Assembly: GCA_003254925.1 (NCBI GenBank) | Contig: QANZ01041899.1 | Location: 1-64,000, forward strand | Origin: Chamaecrista fasciculata | Lineage: Eukaryota > Streptophyta > Magnoliopsida > Fabales > Fabaceae | Reading direction: 5' to 3' | Length of the DNA: 64,000 bases | In this document: in pieces, positions 1 to 10,382 of the stretch | Position numbering within the stretch: position 1 is the stretch's first letter | How the letters are laid out: each line of letters starts with the position of its first letter | Program-made: the position numbers and the translations under genes | The notes under the pieces: model-generated | Told to the model about the DNA's origin: nothing | What the model saw: the letters and a program-made list of their open reading frames with translations, nothing else | Databases searched by the model: none

Positions 1-44
1 AATTTAATTTTCTTCCGCTGCGCTCCCTCTGTGATTTCCCAACA
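1..44 (+). mobile_element. 3' end of an LTR of the 'ccaaca' solo-LTR family, cut by the window edge
   Basis: The first 44 bases end in a C-rich stretch and CCAACA, and they match the terminal bases of the solo LTR at 12589-14690 read in reverse. Immediately after base 44 the sequence continues as exon 3 of the MBD-like gene, compared with the intact copy near 6609. An LTR therefore inserted into that exon. The target duplication would be the bases just after 44 (CCTTT), but its partner lies outside the window. Confidence 0.75.
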
Positions 45-347
45 CCTTTGAACTTCCAGAACAGTACTTATCAAAGAACACAAACATGGAAAACATTGAT
101 AAAGTGGCTTCATTAACCCATCATAATGTCAATGTGAGTTTTCTTTATATATATAGTCTTAACCATCGATTGACTATTTAATTAATGAGTGAAGATGGGT
201 TCAGATGGTTTAGAAACCATTTTAAACCTCTCAAAATGTTGATACTTTTTTTCAAATCCTTCTAAACTACAGGATTTGAGATTCGTTTAAAAATTTTGAT
301 AATTTCAATTGGCATGACCCTTTAGCTCTTAATTAGGGGCATGTGAC

Positions 348-2333
348 TGATGGAGATTGTGCCCTAGGGCCAATCATTTTATATGTATGAACATATTGTT
401 TGACTGATTTATGAATGATAAATTATGTCGTTATATATTATTAGCATGTTTACTGTGATAACAATCCTTGATTAATTATGTGATAATTATTCTAAACTGT
501 CCCTGGTCGATTATTCACGTGGGAACGTGAATGAACTAAGACCAGCATGACTTTGGTGTATAGAGATACACGCATGTGATGCTTCTCGAGAGTCATGGTG
601 CAATTATGTAAAGGGTTACAAGTTGCTGGACTGACCCGGAGAGTCCTGCATGGGTTTAATCATAAGCTAGTCTCTCCTGTACACCTGTCACGATGCCCTT
701 AGACCTGAGGTCTTCATTATTTCGGTGTTGTAGATGCTGAACTTTGGCCTAGTCCAACGTTGCCCGTAACAGGGTAGCCATACAGGCTAGGTACGGGTTT
801 AGTTGTTTGCCGTGCTGAGGAATGTGGTTGACCAAGAAGGAATTTTGTCCCTCATTAAGTTGATAGATATTTGACTGGGCACCTCGATGAGTTTGTCCAA
901 GGAATGTGTGGCCACATAGGGTAATGGGACTAATTCAAGGAATCGAGAAAGTTATGGTTTGGATTACAAGGATGATTTTCCCATGCCTTATCCATGACCA
1001 AAATATCGTGTGACAATAGGGATTATGACAAAGTGGTACTAAGGTTAAGTCGTTTATGTTAAAACGATAACTCACGTGTTTTGGGTAGTCGTGATGGCTT
1101 GCTAGAGTCCACTCTCGACTTGTGAGTCATAGAGATGGCTTGCTGCCAATTTTACATGAGGCCTGCTCGGTCACACATGAGACGGATCAAGATACTGTAA
1201 TGGGACACAAATTAGGGTTTAATTCGTGAGTCACTTTAGTGACGCAATTTAAGACATAGTTGAATGTCTTAGGACATGAAGTCTTGTCTTAAATAAAATC
1301 TACGTTTGTAATATTTAAATTTGTTAGACAAGTTTAAATATATTAATTGTTAAATAGTTAATTTGATTAATCTATTTACAATTGAATTCTTGTTTAAAAT
1401 ATTGGGGAATAATGAATTGACTAACTCTCGTAAGAGTTAGGAAATTATTGATTTATTAAATTCTCTAATATTGAAAGATAACAAGAGGAGGGTGGCGCCT
1501 CACTCTTGAATTAATTAATGAAATATGATTTTGTTAATTTGAATTCAAAATTTAAATTTGAATTCAAGATTTAAATTTGAATTCAAGATTTGAATTTGAA
1601 TTATGATATTAGGGTAATATTTTAATACAATTTGTTAAGGAAATTAATAAGTTGGTTATAACTTCCTAAGAGTTAGGATTGTTTTCTTATTTATTAAATT
1701 CCTATAAAATAACAAGGAGGGTGGCGCATACTTGAAGAATCAAATGCAAGATTTGATCTTGCATTTTGAATTTCAAGAATGCATTTTGAATTTTGAGTTA
1801 AGATATTAATGTAATATTTTAGTTAAGAATTCAAATCCTCTTTACTCATTCCAACCAATGGGAAGTGTGCATTCTGGAAAGTTGCCTATCCCAAGTGAAA
1901 ATAGGGAGAGTTCGCCTAACCCTAAACTTAGGGTTTTAGAGGCGATTTGTGTGTGAGGAAGAGAGAGAGGCGCTAACCCTAAAGTCAGTGGCCAAGAAAT
2001 TGGTTTTTGGTGCGCCACTTTGAATTCTTGCATATTTCAAGAAGTGTTCTTGAAATTCCAAGATTGTAGATTTGGTTCTATAATCTCTTGGAGAAAAGAT
2101 TGGAGGCTAGCACCTGAGTATTTGCCAAATTTTTCGTATGGATCACCGGCAGAGGAAGGACACGAGTCTGTGGACTTCTTGGAATTGCAACCTTTCAAGC
2201 AACCGTCTGATTTAGGTAAACGTCTTTTCTCATTGGTATAAACACAAGTAGTGGATCCTATGGAGGAGATTATAAGTTTTGTAAAAATTTTAATTTTACC
2301 TTTTCCGCTGCGTTTGCTCCATAATCTCCAACA
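348..2333 (+). mobile_element. Solo LTR with 5-bp target duplication
   Basis: The 1986-bp sequence begins TGATGGAGATTGTGCC and ends CTCCAACA (TG...CA). It is flanked on both sides by GTGAC (343-347 and 2334-2338). It is the same family as the inverted copy at 12589-14690 and the fragment at 60353-61003. No internal retrotransposon sequence is present, so it is a solo LTR left by LTR-LTR recombination. It sits in the intron of MBD-like copy A. The first bases are TGA where sister copies have TGT. The lineage cannot be determined from an LTR alone. Confidence 0.9.
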
Positions 2334-2528
2334 GTGACCAGCACAAATGTAAGTCTAAACCACCCTATAAGCCTACCCTAGTATAAACCCATGTAAACAA
2401 AATGCCTTTAATCCATATTATTGTATAATACACAGGGAAGAATGGGAATAACAATCCACACATACCCAAACTCTCAAAGCTACCTAATGGAAATGTGGAT
2501 CTCATATTGGAACTTATGAAGTAGTACA

Positions 2529-2992
2529 CAATGTTGTCAAAACTGAACCGGACAAAGACTTGGACTAGTGTTCGGTTCACGGTCTGATTGGTCGAATCGG
2601 TCGGACCGGATGATACAATAAATAATTATTTTTAATATATTAAATATAAATTCTCTATAATGATACAAATAATTATTTTTAATATAATTAGTAATTTATT
2701 TTATTCTGAATATTAAAAGAACAAATGAAAAAGAAGGATAAAAAATGAATGAAGGCCTCCACTTTGCCTTCTTATAATTTTTAATCAATATTTTTAATTT
2801 AAAAAAAAAAAAATTGGGTGAACCACCGGTTTTTTGGGCGGTTTGGCGGTCGGACCCGGTTCGCCGGTTATTTCCGGTTCAATCCAGTCCAAATGCTAGT
2901 TTGGTTATTTTGGTTGAACCCATTTGGTCTTTTATTCGGTTGGCGGTTGAACCGGTCGGACCGTTCGGTCCGGTCCGGTTCTGACAACACTG
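2529..2992. mobile_element. Non-autonomous hAT-type MITE
   Basis: Terminal inverted repeats begin CAATGTTGTCA and end TGACAACACTG, with GC-rich subterminal repeats built on accgg/ccggt units. An 8-bp duplication, GTAGTACA, flanks it (2521-2528, 2993-3000). The paralogous MBD-like copy B near 6967 has a single GTAGTACA at the matching place, which is an unoccupied site. The TIR start CA.TGTTG and the 8-bp duplication are characteristic of hAT elements. It has no coding capacity. Confidence 0.88.
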
Positions 2993-3202
2993 GTAGTACA
3001 TTTCACTTAGACACACAAAAAGGAAATGATTTCATTAAAGTATTTATTAATATTTTTGTTCTTTTTATTTTTATTGAACTATTTGTAAGAGGTATCTAAC
3101 ATTGAAGAAACAATAGAGCGACTGGAGCCTCAATTTACTTTTAAAGAAAGATTAGAGAATTGGACTCTCCAATTCAAACGTCGTCCAACAGGACGATTTG
3201 AT

Positions 3203-4150
3203 GTGGTAATTATTAAGTTGTATATTTGATTTTATTCATCTATGTATTTATATATATATATAATTTAAATTTAAGACTTGATATAGCTAATGTCTTTAAG
3301 GTATGTTTAATTTATTGGTTCGATCATTAATATTTTATGTCATAATAATTGATTATATATAGTTATGGTATGATTTTTAATTTTGTACCAATTTGAATAT
3401 TTTCTTATTGTCAAATTAATATACTTTGTTCAATAAATATATTTTAATATAATTAGATATTTCTTTTTCGAGACTATAATATAAGTTATAAATTTATATG
3501 TAATATTTAACAATAATTTGAAAGGAATTTAGATCTCATATTTAAATGCAATAAAAACATTAATAGAGTTAATGTTAGTTATTTTGAAGTATTTACATCT
3601 AATTAATGTCATGTAATCTATGAATTGAAGCACAAATACTTTATTTTGAGAGTATTACTGTGTTAAACACGCCCGACACCTATATAATACATATTCATAA
3701 GTTTCAGAATATAAAATTATTTTTTATGACTTTAACATGACAAACAATAAAAAATAATGACACATGCATGTAGCATGTATCATAAATAGATTTTTATAAT
3801 TTTTGAAGTTTTTATCAATATTTATGGATATTTAATTGTCTATATATATAAATATATGTCGTGTCGTGTCGTGTAATTTTAAGAATTTGCTGTGTCGAAG
3901 TGTCCATGTTTGTATTGTGTTTTGTGTCCATGTCAATATTTGTGCTCCTGAGTGTATAAATTGTAATGCTAAAAAGCGCTAATTAAGTTGTTTCATTGAA
4001 AAATAAAAAACATAAGTTAAGAAATTAAAATTATACCTACTTATTATTTTTTATTAAAAATATCTTTAAAAGGATTATTATTATAAATGTTAATATAATT
4101 TTACAAAAGTGTGACACAAATTTATTGAGCAGCTACAACTAAACTAGGAC
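3203..4150. other. AT-rich intergenic DNA
   Basis: I see no gene here. A short tandem of GTGTC-type units lies around 3855-3880, and the rest is low-complexity AT-rich sequence. Confidence 0.6.
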
Positions 4151-4167
4151 AGATAATGACCAAATTA

Positions 4168-4351
4168 CCAACAAGTGTTTGGTGTAGTGGTTGGCGAGCT
4201 ACACCCTAGGTGAGAGGACCCAGATTCGATCCCTAGAGTCGACAATGTTGGGAGGGCACGACCGTTTTGTCTTTGTGGCCCGAATGGGATTAGTCTTCGC
4301 TTAGACCGTTACACGGATAGGCAGGGAAAACCCATAACATTACCTAAAATA
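4168..4351 (+). mobile_element. tRNA-derived SINE with 17-bp target duplication
   Basis: A pol III A-box-like TGGTGTAGTGG lies near 4179, and a B-box-like GATTCGATCC lies about 40 bases further on. The 184-bp body is flanked by the perfect direct repeat AGATAATGACCAAATTA (4151-4167 and 4352-4368). The two boxes at tRNA-like spacing plus a long duplication fit a plant SINE moved by LINE machinery. A tRNA gene was considered, but no cloverleaf forms and the body is too long. Confidence 0.87.
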
Positions 4352-4368
4352 AGATAATGACCAAATTA

Positions 4369-4839
4369 ATTTCCTCCATTTGTTTTAGTGTGACATAGAT
4401 GAGGTTCAATATATTTGGCAACTTAGGGCCACCACTTGCATCATATATTATTTCCCTTGTACTAAAAAAAAAAAAACTATTTCCCACCAAATGTTTCTAT
4501 CCTTAAAATTTTGACTTTTGTAAAAGATATGTTGCAAGTGCGCTACTAAATTTTTAAATTTCAAAATAGATAAGGAAGAGCACTAAAAGTCTGAAACGTA
4601 TGATTCTCAATTATACAATGAACCTGGACATACATTAAAAGAGATAAAGAGCACATTGCGTTGCGCGCGCGCATCTAAATTTTTAAAATTTAAATACAGA
4701 CAAGGAAGAATAATAAAACATATAACTCTCACTACTTGAATACCACATGAACAGAATAGGAAATTAATAAAGCTAAAACTATTTTGGAAAAAAAGCATAC
4801 TTACTTTCGAAATCTTTCTCAGTCTCTCCGTATAGAATC
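4369..4839. other. Degenerate upstream-region duplication
   Basis: No coding region is seen. Stretches around 4560-4800 resemble 5210-5335 (similar AAACGTAT and AAAACTATT-type blocks), so the 5' flank of the MBD-like gene appears to have been duplicated together with exon 1. A short GC-alternating tract (gcgcgcgcgc) lies near 4663. Confidence 0.4.
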
Positions 4840-4996
4840 ATGTCTAAATCTATGGTTTGAATGATATATTAGAAAAGTGTACTATGAATGAATTTGAAGT
4901 CACCAAGAGGGAGCTGGTGCTTGAGGTGGATTACCAAATTCCAGAGCCATACAATAATTTACCTATAACCTTGAGGCAAATAGTCTCTATATAGAA
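4840..4996 (+). pseudogene. Degenerate copy of MBD-like exon 1
   Basis: Starting at ATGTCTAAATC, this segment aligns by eye with exon 1 of copy B (5956-6105) through shared pieces such as GAATTTGAAGT, CTTGAGGTGGAT and CAATAATTTA. The frame stops at the seventh codon (TGA), and the splice-donor region has become TCTATATAG. It is a dead exon-1 duplicate lying upstream of the better copy. The preceding leader (AAATCTTTCTCAGT) is also shared. Confidence 0.65.
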
Positions 4997-5415
4997 AAAC
5001 ACTAGTTAGCTAGCTATGTTTATCCCCCTTTTGTTTCATTTTAAGGGTTCATAACACACATACAAAGGTTAAAGTTTTGTATACATAAAGTTTGAATTTA
5101 AACTTCAAAATATATTTTTTCAAACATTTTTTTATTTCTCCAAAAGTGTTTCTAGCCTTAAATTTTCAAATTTTGAAAAAGATACAGTTGCGCGCTCATC
5201 TATAGCTTTGAAATTTCAAGATAGATGAGAAAAAACAATGAAACGTATAATTCTCTCTAGAATATAGTGCATATGAACATAAAAGGAAAATCAATAAAGT
5301 CAAAACTGTTATGGAAAAAGCAACCCATAATTTAAAAAAGAGAGAATGAAACTGATCATCACTGTCATAGTCATGGAGATAACGTGTCATAAGGCAAGTA
5401 TTAATTATTTAAAAT

Positions 5416-5822
5416 ATAAGGCCAAAGTGCATTTTTGGTTCCATAACTTTTACTTAGGTCTCAATTTGGTCCCATCATGTTTTTTTGTTACACTTTTGAT
5501 CCCATACGTCTTGCTCAGGTCTCAATTTGCTCTTGTGTTTTACTTTTGGTCCCATATCCTTGGGTTAGATTGCATAATTGATGCCATATCTTTTGGTCAA
5601 GTTGCAAAATTGGTCTCATATCTTTGCAAAAGGTTCTACATTGTGGGAATAAAGATGGAACTTTTTACAAAGATATGAGACCAAATTTGCAACAAAAAAC
5701 GAAATGGGACCAATTCTACACCTGACCAAAAGATATTGCACCAAAAGTTCAACAAAAAAAAGTTAAGGGACCAAATTGAGACCCGGGAAAAAGTTATGGG
5801 ACCAAAAGTGCATTTTTACAAA
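5416..5822. mobile_element. Inverted-repeat element, 'ggaccaaa' type
   Basis: The left arm (GTGCATTTTTGGTTCCATAA) and right arm (ending GGGACCAAAAGTGCATTTTT) are near-perfect reverse complements over roughly 60 bp. A weaker inverted match extends inward (for example ATATGAGACCAA versus TTGGTCTCATAT). It is non-coding. I could not fix exact ends or a target duplication, so the assignment to the MULE-type group rests on resemblance to the clearer copies at 20203 and 23464. Confidence 0.65.
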
Positions 5823-5955
5823 AACAAAATACAAACTCTCTCCTCTCTTAACTTCTCTCCGATCTCAAATAAAAGCTCTCTAGCTCCGATCTAAACCCCA
5901 TCGCTATTACATACTCCTGCAGTCAAAATCTTTCTCAGTTCGTCCACATAGAACC

Positions 5956-7955
5956 ATGTCTAAACCATCAGAGTCTAATCAAATGTTAGAAAAGCCGACC
6001 ACGGAAGAATTTGAAGTTACCAAGCAGGTCCCAATGCTTGAGGTGGATGATCAAAGTCTTGAGGCACACAATAATTTAGCAAACATCTTGAGGGAAATCG
6101 TCTCTGTAAGTAAATGTACACTAGTTAGTTAGTTATGTTTATCCTCCCTCCTTATGTTTCATTTCAAGATTGATAACACAGAAAGGTTAAAATATGTATA
6201 TATACCATTAAAATCTATATAAATATACTTTTTGAATTTTATGTTTGAAATATAAATCTCAAACCCTAAGAGATAAGGGGGGAAATGTTAATCTACAAGT
6301 TGGTCTTTTAGCATTAGCTAGCAATATTTAACTTTGATGGTTTTGATTTATGCCTAGCAAACGACAACCCGAATCAAAGAAAGATTGGAAATGAAAGAGA
6401 AGTTTGGTACAACTTCAACCACAACTTTTGCTCAAAGTCACAAATCTGAAGGCTTTATAAACACAGTAAGTTCAAGATTATACATATGTATTTTAAATGA
6501 TTTGAGTAACTTAGCTTAATGGTTTGTGAATTTTTTTTTTAGGTTGTGCTTGAATGTAAGAGAACACAACCATTGACATTGAACATTTTGGAGAGGGAAT
6601 TCCCGATTACCTTTGAACTTCCAGAACAGTATTTAACAAAGAACACAAACATGGAAAACATTGATAAGGTGGCTTCATTAAGCCATCATAATTTCAATGT
6701 GAGTTTTCTTAATCATCGATTGACTATTTAATTAATGAGGGAAGATGGGTTCATATGGTTTAGAAACCATTTTAAAACTCTCAAAATGTTGATACTTGTT
6801 TTTCAAACCCCTCTAAACTACAGGATTTGAGATTACTCCAAAATGCCTTTAATCCCATATCATTGTATATAACACACAAGGAAGAATGTGGGAATAACAG
6901 TCCACAAATACCCAAACTCTCAAAGCCACCTAATGGAAATTTGGATCTCGTATTGGAATTTATGAAGTAGTACATTTCACTTAGACACATACACAAAAAG
7001 GAAATGATTTCATTAAAGTATTTATTAATATTGTGTTCTTTTTATTTTTATTGAACTATTTAATTTGTAGCAGGTAGCTAACAGTGAAGAAACAATGGAG
7101 CGACTGGAGCCTCAATTTACTCTTAAAGAAAGATGAGAGAATTGGACTATCCAGTTGAAACGTCGTCCAACGGGACGATTTGATGTGATAATTATTAAGT
7201 TGTACATTTGATTTCATATATTCATCTATCTATCTATATATAGATATAATTTAAATCAAATACTTGATATAGGTGATGTCTTTAAGGTATGTTTAATAAT
7301 AAAAAAAGAAAGGAAGTAAAGGGAGAGAAATTGGATTAAGTGTATAGTTTGACTTAGAGTGAGAAGGTACACACATATATATATTTATATATATATTTAC
7401 TTCTCTCATATATATGTATATATTGTGTCCTTTTCCTTGGGGTGAATGTTGACTTAGTTAAAAGATTGACAAACTTTATAAATAGACTGAGACAATCCTC
7501 TTTCTTTGAGAGCTTCTTCGGGATTAGTTAGGCCTATAACATGGTATTAGAACAACCTGGGCATGTGTGGATGCAAGATGGGCCTTACTTTGAGCTGTCC
7601 TTGAGATAACTTGTTGTTTTACACTCTTATGTTTAGTGTGAGGGGGCGTGTTGAAATCCCACCTGGCTTAGTTAAGCTGACAAGCTTTATATCGCGCTGA
7701 GAGCTTGACACAATTCTCTCCTCTTGAGAGCCTTTTAATTTTGGGATGAGTTAAGTCTTGTAACAATGAATAATTAACACATGATATATTCAATAATCAA
7801 CAAATGTAATATTGAACATGCAGTTCTACCGTCATAAAAGATCTAGCACAATGGTTAGATCAATCAGTGATGTAGTCAAGTTTTTGCTGTATGAGAAGTG
7901 CCCTGAAGATCCCACAAAAAGAGAGAAGAAAAAGAGCACTCTGAAACGCAAAATG
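5956..7955 (+). pseudogene. MBD-like gene, copy B (five exons, nonsense in exon 4)
   Basis: Exons read 5956-6105, 6358-6465, 6543-6698, 7074-7184 and 7824-7955, with GT-AG junctions and compatible phases (50, 36, 52, 37 and 44 codons). The start ATG follows a leader shared with the copy at 4840. Exon 4 (ENWTIQLKRRPTGRFD) joined to exon 5 (FYRHKRSSTMVRSISDVVKF) matches the methyl-CpG-binding-domain pattern of a Trp, a basic stretch, TGR.D, an aromatic pair, then RS..DVV.FL. Exon 5 ends in a Lys/Arg-rich tail. A TGA at 7134-7136 inside exon 4 ends the frame just before the domain's Trp; copy A has TTA there. Intron 4 carries a TRIM. No further 3' exon is recognised before the N at 8555. The first three exons resemble no family I recognise. 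A truncated product is possible, but a working MBD protein is unlikely. Confidence 0.65.
7447..7765 (+). mobile_element. TRIM (miniature LTR retrotransposon) in intron 4
   Basis: The 5' LTR is 7447-7541 (TGTTGACTTAG...CCTATAACA). It is directly followed by TGGTATTAGAACA, close to the initiator-tRNA-Met primer site TGGTATCAGAGC. The internal part is only about 107 bp and ends in a G-rich polypurine tract (GTGAGGGGGC). The 3' LTR is 7649-7765 (TGTTGAAATCCC...CTTGTAACA). The flanks GTGAA and ATGAA differ at one of five bases. Both LTRs share TTAGTTAA, GACAA and CTTTATA blocks. It codes for nothing. The duplicate lies at 9728-10046. Confidence 0.8.
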
Positions 7956-8086
7956 GTAAGAATTTCATTCGTTTCTTTCTCTCCCTATATGTATATACAA
8001 ATTCATTACTTGATGAAATTATTGTTCTGGATCACATACTTTCAAAGATAAATATTTATTATCTACCACAAATGTAAGATATATTA

Positions 8087-8353
8087 GAGTAAACTAATAA
8101 TTTGGTTCCTGTAAATTATCGACCTAACAAATGGTATTTGAAAGATTGAAATTTACAATTTAGTCCCTAAAAGATGAAAACAATATACTTATTAGTCATT
8201 TTCATAGACTAAATAGTATACTATTTTAATCTTTCATATACTAAAGAATATATCATTTTAATCTTCAAGGGACTAAACTCTATGTATTTAAACCTTTCAA
8301 CGACCGAGTTATCAACTCATTGATCTTTTAAGAACCAAATTTTTAGTTGATTC
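8087..8353. mobile_element. MULE-type MITE, 'gagtaaactaata' subfamily
   Basis: The left end GAGTAAACTAATAATTTGG and the degenerate right end TTTTTAGTTGATTC form an inverted pair. The inner arms repeat GGTTCCT / AGGGACTAAA motifs. The same subfamily is seen complete, with a 9-bp duplication, at 56342-56608. Flanks here (GATATATTA / TATATTTTA) are only partly alike, so this copy is older. The duplicated contig at 8556-10381 ends inside this element's left terminus. Confidence 0.65.
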
Positions 8354-8518
8354 TATATTTTATGATGCATTCTTTACATATTGAGTGTCCTGCAATTGTG
8401 GCAAAAAAATTCTGCTCAGTTATAAGATTTTAAACTTTTTAAATCATGATCCCCATGGTCGTCCTTCTAATAGCAACCTATTTTCTTTTGTCCATGTGTA
8501 TGTATATATATTTAGTAG

Positions 8519-8555
8519 GCAAAAGTACTGTTGGTATCCCCAACGTTTGTGTCAN
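8519..8555. other. Truncated MITE end and assembly gap (N at 8555)
   Basis: CAAAAGTACTGTTGGTATCC just before the N resembles the end of the inverted-repeat element at 23464 (AAAAGTACTTTTGGTATCC). The contig therefore breaks within a dispersed repeat. The single N is an assembly mark, not a base. Confidence 0.6.
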
Positions 8556-10381
8556 AAGGGGGGAAATGTTAATCTACAAGTTGGTCTTTTAGCATTAGCT
8601 AGCAATATTTAACTTTGATGGTTTTGATTTATGCCTAGCAAACGACAACCCGAATCAAAGAAAGATTGGAAATGAAAGAGAAGTTTGGTACAACTTCAAC
8701 CACAACTTTTGCTCAAAGTCACAAATCTGAAGGCTTTATAAACACAGTAAGTTCAAGATTATACATATGTATTTTAAATGATTTGAGTAACTTAGCTTAA
8801 TGGTTTGTGAATTTTTTTTTTAGGTTGTGCTTGAATGTAAGAGAACACAACCATTGACATTGAACATTTTGGAGAGGGAATTCCCGATTACCTTTGAACT
8901 TCCAGAACAGTATTTAACAAAGAACACAAACATGGAAAACATTGATAAGGTGGCTTCATTAAGCCATCATAATTTCAATGTGAGTTTTCTTAATCATCGA
9001 TTGACTATTTAATTAATGAGGGAAGATGGGTTCATATGGTTTAGAAACCATTTTAAAACTCTCAAAATGTTGATACTTGTTTTTCAAACCCCTCTAAACT
9101 ACAGGATTTGAGATTACTCCAAAATGCCTTTAATCCCATATCATTGTATATAACACACAAGGAAGAATGTGGGAATAACAGTCCACAAATACCCAAACTC
9201 TCAAAGCCACCTAATGGAAATTTGGATCTCGTATTGGAATTTATGAAGTAGTACATTTCACTTAGACACATACACAAAAAGGAAATGATTTCATTAAAGT
9301 ATTTATTAATATTGTGTTCTTTTTATTTTTATTGAACTATTTAATTTGTAGCAGGTAGCTAACAGTGAAGAAACAATGGAGCGACTGGAGCCTCAATTTA
9401 CTCTTAAAGAAAGATGAGAGAATTGGACTATCCAGTTGAAACGTCGTCCAACGGGACGATTTGATGTGATAATTATTAAGTTGTACATTTGATTTCATAT
9501 ATTCATCTATCTATCTATATATAGATATAATTTAAATCAAATACTTGATATAGGTGATGTCTTTAAGGTATGTTTAATAATAAAAAAAGAAAGGAAGTAA
9601 AGGGAGAGAAATTGGATTAAGTGTATAGTTTGACTTAGAGTGAGAAGGTACACACATATATATATTTATATATATATTTACTTCTCTCATATATATGTAT
9701 ATATTGTGTCCTTTTCCTTGGGGTGAATGTTGACTTAGTTAAAAGATTGACAAACTTTATAAATAGACTGAGACAATCCTCTTTCTTTGAGAGCTTCTTC
9801 GGGATTAGTTAGGCCTATAACATGGTATTAGAACAACCTGGGCATGTGTGGATGCAAGATGGGCCTTACTTTGAGCTGTCCTTGAGATAACTTGTTGTTT
9901 TACACTCTTATGTTTAGTGTGAGGGGGCGTGTTGAAATCCCACCTGGCTTAGTTAAGCTGACAAGCTTTATATCGCGCTGAGAGCTTGACACAATTCTCT
10001 CCTCTTGAGAGCCTTTTAATTTTGGGATGAGTTAAGTCTTGTAACAATGAATAATTAACACATGATATATTCAATAATCAACAAATGTAATATTGAACAT
10101 GCAGTTCTACCGTCATAAAAGATCTAGCACAATGGTTAGATCAATCAGTGATGTAGTCAAGTTTTTGCTGTATGAGAAGTGCCCTGAAGATCCCACAAAA
10201 AGAGAGAAGAAAAAGAGCACTCTGAAACGCAAAATGGTAAGAATTTCATTCGTTTCTTTCTCTCCCTATATGTATATACAAATTCATTACTTGATGAAAT
10301 TATTGTTCTGGATCACATACTTTCAAAGATAAATATTTATTATCTACCACAAATGTAAGATATATTAGAGTAAACTAATAA
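8556..10381 (+). repeat. 1826-bp identical duplicate of 6275-8100 (MBD-like copy C)
   Basis: Every stretch I compared is identical to 6275-8100 at a constant offset of 2281, including the G-run at the start, the exon 4 nonsense codon (here 9415-9417), the microsatellites and the TRIM (9728-10046). Exons 2 to 5 of the MBD-like gene are thus repeated at 8639-8746, 8824-8979, 9355-9465 and 10105-10236; exon 1 is absent. The block is bounded by N at 8555 and N at 10382. A real duplication this exact would be very recent. Placement of one contig twice is the simpler reading. Confidence 0.85.
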
Positions 10382-10382
10382 N

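Larger units (their letters stand above)
45..3202 (+). pseudogene. MBD-like gene, copy A (part of exon 3, intron, exon 4)
   Basis: Bases 45-133 encode the last part of exon 3 (contains FELPEQYLSKNTNMEN) and stop at a GTGAGT donor. Bases 3092-3202 are exon 4, carrying ENWTLQFKRRPTGRFD, the first half of an MBD-like fold. Unlike copies B and C, this exon 4 has no stop: the codon is TTA (RLENW) where they have TGA. The intron between them is swollen by a solo LTR (348-2333) and a hAT MITE (2529-2992). The following exon, which carries the second half of the domain, is not found downstream. Exon 3 is interrupted on its 5' side by an LTR. This copy is therefore a disrupted remnant even though its visible codons are the better preserved ones. 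The MBD assignment is inferred from W, KRR, TGR.D and the RS..DV..FL pattern of the joined exons. Confidence 0.65.

Noticed and set aside
1842..2241. Short frames on both strands within the first solo LTR
   Set aside because: They lie wholly inside the LTR, have no motif, and are not kept in the sister LTR at 12589-14690.
4168..4260. tRNA gene
   Set aside because: The A and B boxes are present, but no cloverleaf or acceptor stem forms, and a 17-bp target duplication shows it is a SINE.
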